A DNA stretch of 64,000 nucleotides from Auricularia sp. M13. Its lineage: Eukaryota > Basidiomycota > Agaricomycetes > Auriculariales > Auriculariaceae. The stretch lies in the NCBI GenBank assembly GCA_037042915.1, contig CM073199.1:186001-250000 (forward strand), read 5' to 3'. The translations under genes were made by a program, and so were the position numbers. How positions within the stretch are numbered: the stretch's first letter is position 1; every line of letters starts with the position of its first letter. The notes beneath the pieces are model-generated. The model was not told where the DNA came from. It was given only the letters and a program-made list of their open reading frames with translations, and did no database searches. Of this stretch, positions 54,341 through 64,000 are shown piece after piece.

Positions 54341-57000
54341 CTACAGCACTGAAGAAAGTGGGGGGGTTCTTATGTAAACGAGGCTGTCGCCTTTCCACAC
54401 GGTGGTGGTTCGGGGGGCCATTTCGGGAAAGAACGACTCACGCGTGCCGAACCGCTGCATCGCGAGGACCCACATGTTGCGTAAGCTGTCGAAGCCCTTG
54501 GGCGACTTTGACGCCGCGATGGCGAGCTGCGGGTCGCAGATTTGGCCCCTCGCGATCGGCAGCCGCGGCGAGCAAATAGTGCGCGATCTCGACAACGGCG
54601 CACCCAGCGGCTCTGGCGCGCGAGAGGCATTGTCCGCCGTCGTTCTTGAACCCTGCCACCCGCTGACGGACTGCCGCTCGAAACAGAAACTGAGAAATAG
54701 TCAGCAATTGGACAGCGGAGCCGGCGCGCATGGCGACGCAGCGCGCGAGTGAGAAAATCGGCTTACCTAGCTCGGAACGACTCAGAGTGTCTCCAGTAGT
54801 ACCGCTGGCGCACGCAGTTGGAGGTAGCCACAGCTGCGGTGAAAATGCGTCAGCTCCGAAACTGAGAATGGGCAAAACTCACCAAGCGCCGGAGCTGACG
54901 ACGCCGCGCTGCTGACGTGGCATTGGGTAACCTTCCTCAGTGCTCGCGCGATGCATCCACGGCTGTAGATGCTGTGGAAGGGGTGAGATGGCGGTCACAT
55001 CAAAACACGAGACATGGACTCACTGCCGCTGTACCGTATACGATGGGGTCGTCCCCACGATGAGATGCGCCTGCCCGCTTCTTGAAGGACTGGGTGACAA
55101 CGAGGCACCCAGAGCCCTACAGCGGAACGACCGCAATCTGCGATATGATGAGCAGCTGCAAGAAACGCCGGCGCCGACGATATGGGCGCGCGAAAGTGAC
55201 GTAGCTCACCTGACCTGCAGTGCCCTGGACGTCATCCGCGCAGTCCGGGCCGCATACTGCTCGATACAACGGCTACCGTGCCAGCAATGAGAAGATGCGG
55301 CACAAAAATGAGATGTTACGCACCAGCCTTGGTTCCGGCGACGCTCCGCGCGACGCGCTGCCCCCAGTCGATCCATCGCATTCGAGCGAGCAGTGTCTGC
55401 TTGCAGCACGTTACCGCCATCGCCGGCGAGAGTAAGAATCGCGCACCTCTCAGTCAATATCCCAAATTAGCACATGATGTGGCGGGCGAGCGCGGCACCA
55501 GCGGGAGTCCGAGATCCACTCGCAACGCCATGGTCAACGATGCGAGAGCTCGTTGTGCAGGGGATGTTTCGATTGGCGAAGAAATCCAGAGCACGGTCGG
55601 CGCGATCGGAGGTGAGTTGATACAGCCAAGCAGTAGCCAAGCAAACAGCAGCCTGTGGGCGTCTGGTGGTCTGGCGAGTGCAAGGAGACTGTCAGAAACG
55701 AAACAAAAGTCTTTGTCGAGGCGAGTCGGCAGCTGCAGAGCGGGAGCGACGAAGAGGATGGCGGTGGTCTTGGATAAACCGCACCTTGACAGCGCCGGTG
55801 CGTCTCGCAGCATCCGAACCAGGCCCGTGATGCCGCCGGCGTCGCGAGTCGTTGAAGTAGGCGAGGACGGTGATGACAGTGTTGTACAATAGTGTGTTGT
55901 GAGCTGAAAGAAATACAGCCTCAGTACCGAGTCGCGAAGCAGCGAGACAACAACGGCTTACCAAGCGCGCAGCGATGAATCCCTGGAGCCTGCGCCGACG
56001 GCAAGAGAGAGTTGCGCGTCCTTGGGCGCGGTCCCGAATCGATTCCCCGGAGAAATGCAGCGAGCCCGTAAATTGCGGCGCCGCCCATGGTGTTCGAGAG
56101 TAGCTCACCGCCCGCCAGCGACCGAGACGTTCCCACTGTAGAGGATATCAGTAAGATGCCGCATAGTACTCACGCTGCTGGATGCAGGACAGCTACAGGT
56201 CCACAGGTGAACCAAGTTCCGTCTGCGAAGCTGCGAAGCTGCGAAGCAAAGAAGAATTTAAGCTCAACTGGCCAGAATCCAGCAGGGAGGCTTACTGCAG
56301 CAGGCGAACACGGAGAGCAAGTGGTGCACGCGCCGTCCTTACTGACACCAGTGCTGACTGCATCTGTTGCATCGCAGCGATGCCCAGAGCATGGAGAACG
56401 GAGGCAGGAAGTTGGAAGGGTAGTCGTCCGGGGAATAGTCGCCGGAGGAGCGTGCAATGCAGCTGGCAATGGAGTAAGGATTAGGAAAACAAGGCGGGGC
56501 GTCGAATGCTGACCTTGTCCACGTTCAACGCCAGCGCCAATGGCGTCATTGCGTCATTGCGTTGCATATAGACCATCGCGCATTGGCGGACGGCCGATAG
56601 AGGGACAAGGACAAAAGAGCGGCGTGCAGGACGTCCAAAGCGGGAGTGGAAGGACAAGGGATGAGCAACGGTGCCGCGCAGCCAGGTCAACCGTCAGGTG
56701 GTGATGTTTGGTCATGGCGCGGGGAATGACGCAACATCGTCGACGTCGCGCAGCTTGAAGAACGAGGACAATGGCGCATGTTGATCTTGAGCGCCCGATT
56801 GTGGAGAGCGGCGTGGAAAAGCCTTAGAGAAGCAAAACGGTCAGCGCAAGTCGAAGACCCAACGCCAGCGTACCGTAACAATCACAGCAATATAGTAACA
56901 GCCGGCCATTTGCATGTACAACTAAGTGCTGATTCCGAGCACCTTGCTGTGCTTGAGCACGAGCGCGGAAAACTGGATGGAGAAAAATGAACCGGTCAAA
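54341..57000 (-). other. Exon-like pieces of a multi-exon hypothetical gene
   Basis: Minus-strand pieces bounded by plausible splice sites read as protein: AMQQMQSALVSVRTARAPLA with a GTAAGC donor, LRSFADGTWFTCGPVAVLHP with a GTGAGT donor, MLRDAPALSRCGLSKTT with LLALARPPDAHRLLFAWLLL, and QFLFRAAVRQRVAGFKNDGG with VVEIAHYLLAAA. The short helical, Leu/Ala-rich pieces would suit an alpha-solenoid (ARM/HEAT-like) protein, but I cannot assemble a convincing full gene. It may be a many-exon gene or a decayed one. Confidence 0.3.
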
Positions 57001-57926
57001 CCGGCGGGTAAGTGTTAGATGAACGGGATTTCAGACGACGCACAATGCCGGCAAGTCGTCGAGCGTCACCGTGCGCCAGGATTTGAAAAACTTTGTGATG
57101 CGCGAATCTCATTACCAGCCGCGACGATGAACGCGCCACCAATGTGACAGGCTCGCCATTGCCGGTGCTTGCTACTGATTCTCGGGCATCGCGCGCGCCA
57201 ACAGCCCGGCATGTGATGCGCCAGCCAACACGCTCTTGACGTGTGCCCACACAGTCTTTCGAATCTCGCTGCCTGTCAGTCCAATATGCGTGTCGAAAGT
57301 ATGCCGAGCAAGGGCTCACTCTGCTTTGCGCCGCCGTGTTCTTGCCGTTCTTTGCGAGTAATCACAACGAGTGGAATGGCATGAGCGCGCGGTTCAAATC
57401 CGCTCGCAAATGTGCGACAGCGGCGAGGTAACGATGCAAGTGCAAGAACCACCGGGATTGACCGAAAGTCCCAGACCATCGATTCTGTCCGTACGCCGGC
57501 ATAAAGGTCATACAATGGATTGATCTACACCAAAGAGTCCATCACGTATACTGCTCCGCGGTCAACGTGATCACAACACGCGAAGTCCGACTCCCACTGG
57601 TCGGGCAACATTCATTCAGTTTCCATCATCCACAGACCAACAGGCTCGTTCGCCAAGTGAGCGTAAGCGTGGATATTGAACTCAAGGGCGGTGCCCAGGC
57701 CCTGGTCCGAAATGGTGTAGAAAACTACTCCAAGAGAACCGCTGGGCACCTCCTCCGTCATGTCTCGGCGCTTCTTGAGCTCTTCGAAAGGTTGATCGAG
57801 GTCTAATCCCCCAGAAGACGCGTCGAAGAATGGTACTGCCGAGTGCTGAGTCAGGTGCAGAAAATCCTGAATGATATCGTACCTCGAGCAGCACCAATCA
57901 ACTGTAACGGAACTCGCGGAAGAGAT

Positions 57927-59876
57927 TTACTTGACGATTGAGCGCTGTTCCGCGCGCCCTCGGGTTTGTAATAGCTGCGCTTGCCCGGAGACGTGCGAAC
58001 AGAGGGCGCTGGAGTAAACCGTCAGTGGCAGTAGCGTAATGTCCATACACGCACCCTCTTTGACAGCAGCCACTCTTGTCTGGAACGAGAGACCGCGCGT
58101 CTCTTCCTTCGAGGTCCAGCTCGGCAAGGACACGGTGTCTGTATCAAGAATACAGCCCAGACGGCAAAGGGCGAGCTCGAACTCCTGCTCGAATAAGTTG
58201 CCAATGAGGACCTTCTTCTCGATGAAACCGGTCAAATCCTTCTTCTGAATCCTTGTTGGCACAAGGAGTTTGCTGTGTTTAACCTCTATAAGGCTGATGA
58301 ATAGCGCCCCGGTCGTCTGACCCTCGAGAGTGATGCAGCGCTGTCGGTACGGCGGCCCGGAGCATTCGAAGACCCGAAAGTGCTCGTGAGGCATCCGACC
58401 AAGATTCACGTATTGCCCGTTCGTAACAAACTGTAATATCTTCTTGAGGGTTCTGCAATGCACAGTCAGTCAAATTCCAGGGAATAATACAGCAACTCAC
58501 GGGAATAGCTCAGGGCATCTCACCCACCGCCGTATAGATGCCGCAATTATCTCGGCTTCGTCGCGCTGTGCTGTATACCCGACAATGCTGCCCGGAACAT
58601 AGCTCGGTAAGGCTACCATCGTAAAAATTCGCGTACATACCGAGGAGGAGGAGTGACTTTGGCGTACATGTCACGAAGCTGCGGCGCCCACAGCTCATGA
58701 TCCAAACAGTCCTTGCTACCGTCGAAACTGGAGTAATCTCCAAACATGATTCCGAGTGTTTTCTGCGATTGAGGAAGCGTCACGGGGGGGGTTGAAAACC
58801 GAATGTTAGGTATGGCTACTCCAGTCCGCCGGATAATCGAATTACTGTGAAGGTATGAGTAAAAGCGTTATCTCGTCGGTTCGCGCGCACATAGATTCGA
58901 CGATGTAGTTCAAAACCTCAAGGTCCTTGGACGCTATCCGCGCGATGTACGCAATCTGTTCACGCAATTCGCTAGAACGACATTTCTCATTGAGAACGGG
59001 ATGCTCGAACAACTTAAGACTTGCCTGTCTAGCCCCTCGGTAACAGTCTCGACAATCGGGCCCCCGTCGTCTTCGTCACTGTAGGAAAATGCTCAAGCCC
59101 GAGACGCAGAATCAAGATGATGGTGTCACACGCACATGTTGTCCTCGTCTTCTGCGGCCTCACTACAACACCTGAGTGAGCTGGCAGGTTGGTGGCACGG
59201 CACACTTACTCGTCGATGAAAGTTTGTCTAGAAGCACAATGTCAGCGAAGTGCAACAATTTGTCAGGCACAACTTACGCCTGAGTCGCCTGCGGCGTTCC
59301 TGCAACACTTCTGCCAGGATATTACAGTGATATCCCAGCACATGAATGGAAAGAGACGCACCCTCCATATACGGCGGCAGCAGTGCCTCTAAACCAACGA
59401 GTCACATTCCCTCCATAAATATCTGCCATATCGACTTACGCAGATTCTTCTTCTGAACCACCGAGCTCCAGGGATAAATCCCGCTGCCTAGGTTCGGATA
59501 ATGAGACTGAGATAGTAGGAAAATGCCCGCGGTGCACCAACCTGCTGTTCTTTCCTGACGGCTCCTTGACTGGCGACCTGGAAGCTGTATGAGTAAGGAA
59601 CTCAAAAGCTAGTTCCTTATCACCTCTCACCTTCCAATGTGGCGCTGTATTTCGGACTTGCTTGACTGTCGCTCAGGACTTGCGTCGCGACCAGATGAAG
59701 CCTCCGGGACTTGAACTTTTGCGCGCTTGGGCAACACCACATCCGAAGGAGAATGGCTGCGCTTTACTGCAGTCGGAGGGCTGCTTCTAGCGACATCACG
59801 TCAGAGGCAATGGCGTATCGATAACGACCACGTACCTCGACGTCGCGGTCAGCTTCGAGCGAGTGCGAGGAGGCAT
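57927..59876 (-). CDS. Micro-exon hypothetical nuclear-type protein
   Basis: The start MPPRTRSKLTATSR is split by an intron at 59835. The next exon (59786..59631) gives SSPPTAVKRSHSPSDVVLPK with a nuclear-signal-like KRAKV. Many short exons follow: RSPVKEPSGKNS, RQRDLSLELGGSEEESA, EVLQERRRRLR, DEDDGGPIVETVTEGLD and ELREQIAYIARIASKDLEVL. C-terminal exons contain MFGDYSSFDGSKDCLDHELW and LQFVTNGQYVNLGRMPHEHF, ending at 57927. The final 178-residue part is a globular domain I do not recognise. Exon limits beyond the first few are approximate. The acidic/basic Ser-rich N-terminus suggests a nuclear protein. Confidence 0.55.
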
Positions 59877-60249
59877 CTTCGAGCCGGAGCTGAGCAGTCC
59901 AATGCAAAAGCAGACGATGCGGTGTTTCCGAGAGATATCTGTCAGATGTATAGGTACTTATAACCTGCACCAGCAAGACTCGCCACATGACGTTTGAAAC
60001 CGGTGGATGCCGATTCCGTCGCTCTCACCTGCGCGACAACACTGCCGACTATCTGAACGACTACACAGCATTCGCATTTTCCTTTTTCTGCATAAAGGCT
60101 CCCAGGGCTCCCTACGGAACTGCGCAAGGTGCGTGTGCTATCATAGTGACCATGCGCGAAATTTCTGAAGAACCGCAGGTCGACGTTGTTTACGCAATGA
60201 TTGACCATCATACGAGTTTGGCTGATCAATGGTACACAGCACAACAAAC

Positions 60250-60478
60250 GGCGGCGATGGCTTAACTGTCCATGACCTGAACGGTAACGACAACACGGCG
60301 GTGATGACCATGATCACCTGCGCAACTCGGCAGAACTGGACATATGACGACTTACCTTCGTGTGCGTACACATGGTCATCGTATGTGTGGCAAGATGCAA
60401 GCAATTTGGCATGTGCCACACTGCTAATCCAAGCAAAGAACACGCTCATATTTTTTTTTCCAGAGCTCGCACCTCCTC
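60250..60478. other. Divergent upstream region
   Basis: This lies before the plus-strand gene at 60479 and downstream of the divergent start region of the 59876 gene. It has a T-run and pyrimidine tract at 60450-60470 and no gene. Confidence 0.3.
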
Positions 60479-61838
60479 ATGGACTTCTCCTTACCCACGT
60501 CGCACTTCCAAGCCATGCCCGTCATTGACGAAGACAGCGCTGTGCCTGTCTTCGACTTTCCAAGTTCCTGTACGATTCCTCCTTCGCCCGCGGAGGATTC
60601 CTCTGACATGCTCCAGGCGCTCGTGTGGATCAGCTGTATGCTGAACTGATTCCCATGGCCACAGACGATGCTGCTTTTCCCAGCGAGTTTTTCAAGGCGA
60701 GCATCTGGAACAGCATCACAGTGGATGATGACTCACGACTTGCGCAGAACGAGGTCGAAGCGTCGCAGTCAGTATGCACTGAATACGGAAGCCCAACGTC
60801 GTACAGACTGTCCCGCGATGGGATTGAACTTTCGTTTCGCATTATCGGTATAATCAGCGGCCTCAGTCTCCCGCCGTTCGACCACCACCACCTGTGCGCC
60901 CTCCGAGTCTCCTGTTTGACCTCGTATTGACTCTACTCATGGCTTCGAAGGCGTCCTAGCAAACTTAAATACCTGCACCAGCAGGTGTCTCTGCACGCGC
61001 CACATTCTGCCGGCTTCGACGCTCAGATTCTCGGTATCCGCGGGATCGTTGAACGCATGTCGTCCATGGTACCACACCGGATCATTGACCAGTACATGGC
61101 CAACGCCGACCACGGAGTGTCGTTCAGCAACAGAATCTTCGAACCGAAGGACTTCGTCGGCGACCAGGCGATCGCAACCATGCCATACGGCATGGACCCC
61201 TCTTATAGCTTACGCGATGCAGCGGCAAGGCAGGACCTGGTATATTCGGACGACAACTTCGTAGACTACCTACGGTGGGACTCGCCCGGATAGTGCGTAC
61301 AGTCCGTCGGCCGGATGTCATTCTCAAACTAAGACGTTCTGCAGTGCTAGGATCACGCCTATCTCGTTCCACGTCGGCGACATAGTGGAGCTGCGATTCA
61401 GCTTCGCGTTCTTTCACAAAGACCGACAATCTCTGATTGTGAAACCCCTTCTTCGGACCATCATCAGCCTTGACACTACGTTTTTCAAGGTCAGTTGGAA
61501 ATTCTGACTTCAGACCTCAGAATTAACTAACTGGGACATCCTGCAGACCTTCTCTCTCGATAAATTGGCGCACCGCATCGAAAGGCCGCCCACTGCTTCA
61601 CGGAACCTGAAGCGCAAGCGCATTGAGTGCTCTGACGCGGATGAGGCCTCTCACCACGTTGCGACCACAAAGCCGAAGTACCACCACGGGCACAGTACAG
61701 GTCTGCGCTTTCTTATTGATCTGAGCGTCTTAAATAACCACCACAGACGCAGCACCCAGTAACGTGGCGCTGTCGCGCGAAGTGCACACCATTCAAGCAG
61801 GACTTCAGGATATGGCCATCGACTCTGCAACAACCTAA
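60479..61838 (+). CDS. Multi-exon hypothetical protein of a lineage-specific family
   Basis: MDFSLPTSHFQAMPVIDEDS opens an acidic N-terminus. Later exons give ELIPMATDDAAFPSEFF, GIRGIVERMSSMVPHRIIDQ, SNRIFEPKDFVGDQAIATMP and, after a GTGCGT intron, ARITPISFHVGDIVELRFSF and LRTIISLDTTFFK. Two more exons give TFSLDKLAHRIERPPTASRN with a basic KRKRIE patch, and NVALSREVHTIQAGLQDMAI, with a stop at 61838. The phrase FHVGDIVE...SF....LR.II.LD recurs in uncharacterised Agaricomycete proteins; its function is unknown. The join near 60610 does not splice cleanly, so exon 1-2 limits are uncertain. Confidence 0.55.
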
Positions 61839-62306
61839 CGCCTGCGGCGTGCTTCGCGCAAGCGAGAACGTGCCGAATAGCACGCTCTGAAACGGGTTTT
61901 TTGTATCACTATTTATGAATGACGCTGTGAAAATCTATAAAACCAATCCCAAGCTTCCAAACTTGACTCCGATTATTTTCTCCAGTTTGCTTGTGAGCGA
62001 CTTTGCCCAAACTTCATCACTGTAACCACGTCAATCCAGCACCGCGGAAAATAGCGATATAAAGGACCGTGACATTAAACTACCGCTGTGTTCAGCCCCT
62101 GCCACTCCCACACCATGACGCCCAAGTGAGACAAACGGACTGGGCCGGATAATCGTTACTGACGACATCTCAGCCCTCCTCGCCGCCGCGGCCGCTTCTA
62201 CTACACCGTCATCTACCCAAGCCTTTACAAGGCTGCACAACGCTCAGTATATAGACTGCTACTCGTCTTCACTGAGTCTCACTGACATCAATTACAGAAC
62301 AGAGCC
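61839..62306. promoter_or_regulatory. Intergenic with TATA-like site before 62307
   Basis: TATATAGAC at about 62249, some 58 bp before the ATG at 62307, is a plausible TATA box. The rest holds no recognisable gene. Confidence 0.4.
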
Positions 62307-62673
62307 ATGGATCGCTACCGCGAGGCTCGCGACCTCATCGAACATGATGACGCGCCCTTCTGGAAGCCACTCTACGGTGCAAAGGACCATGCCATGTTCA
62401 TGGACATTCTCCATTGCGCAGCCAAGAATCTGTCCGAACATACTACGCTCTCAGCTCTGTGGATGAGGGACGCTGAGACAGTGCAGGTTTGTCATGATAA
62501 CTTTCCATAGCCGCGCATTCCCAGATACTGAAACCAGCGCGCAGGAAATAATAGCCGTGGTCGTTGATGGTCACACCGAGAGGCACTTCGCTCCTATTGT
62601 GAAGGCACTGGATAGTATGCTGCGCAAAGCCGAGGCCGCTCATGCGAGCACATCACCCCCGCGAAACATCTAG
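62307..62673 (+). CDS. Two-exon small hypothetical protein, 102 aa
   Basis: The exons 62307..62486 (180 nt) and 62545..62673 (129 nt) are joined over a 58-bp GTTTGT/CAG intron. The product starts MDRYREARDLIEHDDAPFWK, has an amphipathic middle (HAMFMDILHCAAKNLSEHTT) and ends KALDSMLRKAEAAHA plus a short tail. It is alpha-helical with no motif I recognise. Clean phases and a TATA box support a real gene. Confidence 0.65.
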
Positions 62674-62879
62674 GCCTTCGCGTTGTAGTCCGCAGCGACA
62701 AATCATGGCCTGGCTATCGAATATATGATTTGATTTTGATATTTGTGTTTCGAGCCACAATCCCCTTCCGAAGAATGTAAGAGACTTCATCTTCGGGTGA
62801 ACACATCACATGACACATACCGAGTCCACCGAGCGAGCCCCAGGTCACTGGACTAACTCCCAAGCAATAGAAATTTCAG

Positions 62880-64000
62880 TCATGATGAGATTAAGCTGCA
62901 GACAGTTCGTGCTCTTCGCACTAGCTATGCAAAGTTGGCATGTGGCTACGCGTGGTTTTGGCATCTACTTCCGCGGAGAAAACTCCGATCTCGCGCTTGA
63001 GGTTGATCCACTGCATCAACTTCCAAAACAATCTCGCCGCGCCAACAACGGCCCACCGCAGGTCATAGTCGCGGGTTCACCATCATATCAACCCATCGGC
63101 GGTGTACACTGTGGCACAAAATTGGTTTTATGCGCGTGATTCGGTTTATGAATTGCGAGAACAACTCCGACTCCTGTCCCACCATCATGCCACTACCGGA
63201 ACTATCCCATCGCACACCCACATGTAGCGCAGAAGTACGTCAAAGCTGCGGTCGACTTCGCTCAGATGAGCATGAACTTAAGCGCTGCTCATGGCCATGT
63301 GTTCCAGCCCAGACTTTACCCATTCAGCCTCACGCATATCATGGATATGAACATTGCCTCTCACCCGACTCACTCTCTCCTTCTTCGCTCCGCCATGTCT
63401 TTCCCATCCATGCAGCTCGCAATTCCTTCGTTCGCACATGAGACCGAGGTCCTGAGTTTTGTGGACACCGTCGCTCTCTTTCATCTGGTACGCTCGGGAA
63501 TTCTGACTACAATCTTCGTTTCGTAGACTCAAAACAACTTTCACAGGGTAGCATGTCTGATCCTTTCACACCGCGGGTTGAAACTGTGCGTTGCCAGCCA
63601 AATATTGTTCTCACTCTCACGCCAGGCGCAGATCTATCGAGAAGCCGTGCGAGTCTATGTCGACCTCCTCAACGGCGTCTGTGCTCTCCTCGACTTTGTG
63701 AACCTCGACGAAGTCCACGGGAAGCAGATCGTACGCATAGACCACGACCGCCTCATCGACCTCTACGAGGCCTTCAACATCTACTCCTCGTACCCTTTTC
63801 ACAACGTCATGTACAAGATCGGTGCGTCGACTGGCTGAGATTTTTACCAACTCTAACACTTAGCTCAGCGTCTACCATCAGCACGATCAAAATCTGGCCC
63901 GTGCCTCGCTTCCAGAAAGTCTTCCTACACTCCCTCCCCGTCGAAATGATCAGCATGATCATTGGCTTCCTCGCCGATGACACCGATCTGGACAGTTTCG
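62880..64000 (+). CDS. Multi-exon hypothetical protein (3' partial)
   Basis: Exon-like pieces in order are FGIYFRGENSDLALEVDPLH with QVIVAGSPSYQPIG; YVKAAVDFAQMSMNLSAAHG with SFAHETEVLSFVDTVALFHL, ending at a GTACGC donor near 63489; AQIYREAVRVYVDLLNGVCA with KQIVRIDHDRLIDLYEAFNI; and STISTIKIWPVPRFQKVFLH with LPVEMISMIIGFLADDTDLD. The last piece, LPxEMISxIIGFLxDDTDLxSF, looks like an F-box core. The gene runs off the right edge. Exon limits are approximate. Confidence 0.5.

Overview
This window looks like a piece of a mushroom-forming basidiomycete (Agaricomycete) nuclear chromosome. The signs are many introns of about 45-60 nt with GTNNGY donors and CTAAC-like branch sites, an ER protein of the BAP31/Yet family, expanded TKL-like protein kinases, F-box/LRR gene fragments, and a Helitron carrying a DUF6570-like region. 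Genes are sparse and transposon debris is heavy. Nothing suggests a prokaryote.

Layout. 1-30 kb is dominated by three copies of one unusual kinase gene: 54-1787 (+, enters from the left edge), 14422-22050 (-) and 26879-29345 (-). When spliced by shared intron positions, each copy joins a first kinase-like domain, a short variable linker and a second kinase domain in one reading unit. In the two copies where it can be seen, the first domain has lost the Asp of the DFG motif. The second domain keeps DFG in all three copies. This pseudokinase-then-kinase order is the order found in animal JAKs. Copy 1 reads cleanly to its stop. Copy 2 is split exactly at the VAIK lysine codon by a PIF/Harbinger transposon (15366-20219; 19-bp perfect terminal repeats, TTA target duplication). 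Copy 3 is decayed.

Between the kinase copies lie a roughly 445-bp tandem repeat broken by a small TIR element, a GC-rich low-complexity block holding a MULE-like MITE, and an intact seven-exon BAP31 gene (8635-11503) with an abnormal 1.65-kb repeat-filled intron. Broken pieces of BAP31 3' sequence and an F-box/LRR pseudogene are also here.

30-35 kb and 51-53 kb carry paralogous two-finger C2H2-like genes, each with a single-pass membrane protein gene just upstream on the same strand. 35-39 kb holds a fold-back element and small genes. 39.2-48 kb is a Helitron on the minus strand: a 2054-residue Rep/helicase frame, then further helicase and cysteine-protease-like frames separated by two frameshifts. 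A six-unit array of a 137-bp repeat with an A-B-A/A-B-A order lies at its 3' side. 48-51 kb is a degenerate coding-derived repeat around an LRR-like pseudogene. 54-64 kb has multi-exon hypothetical genes typical of the lineage, the last running off the right edge.

The most interesting unit is the tandem pseudokinase-kinase family, followed by the repeated membrane-protein/zinc-finger gene pair.
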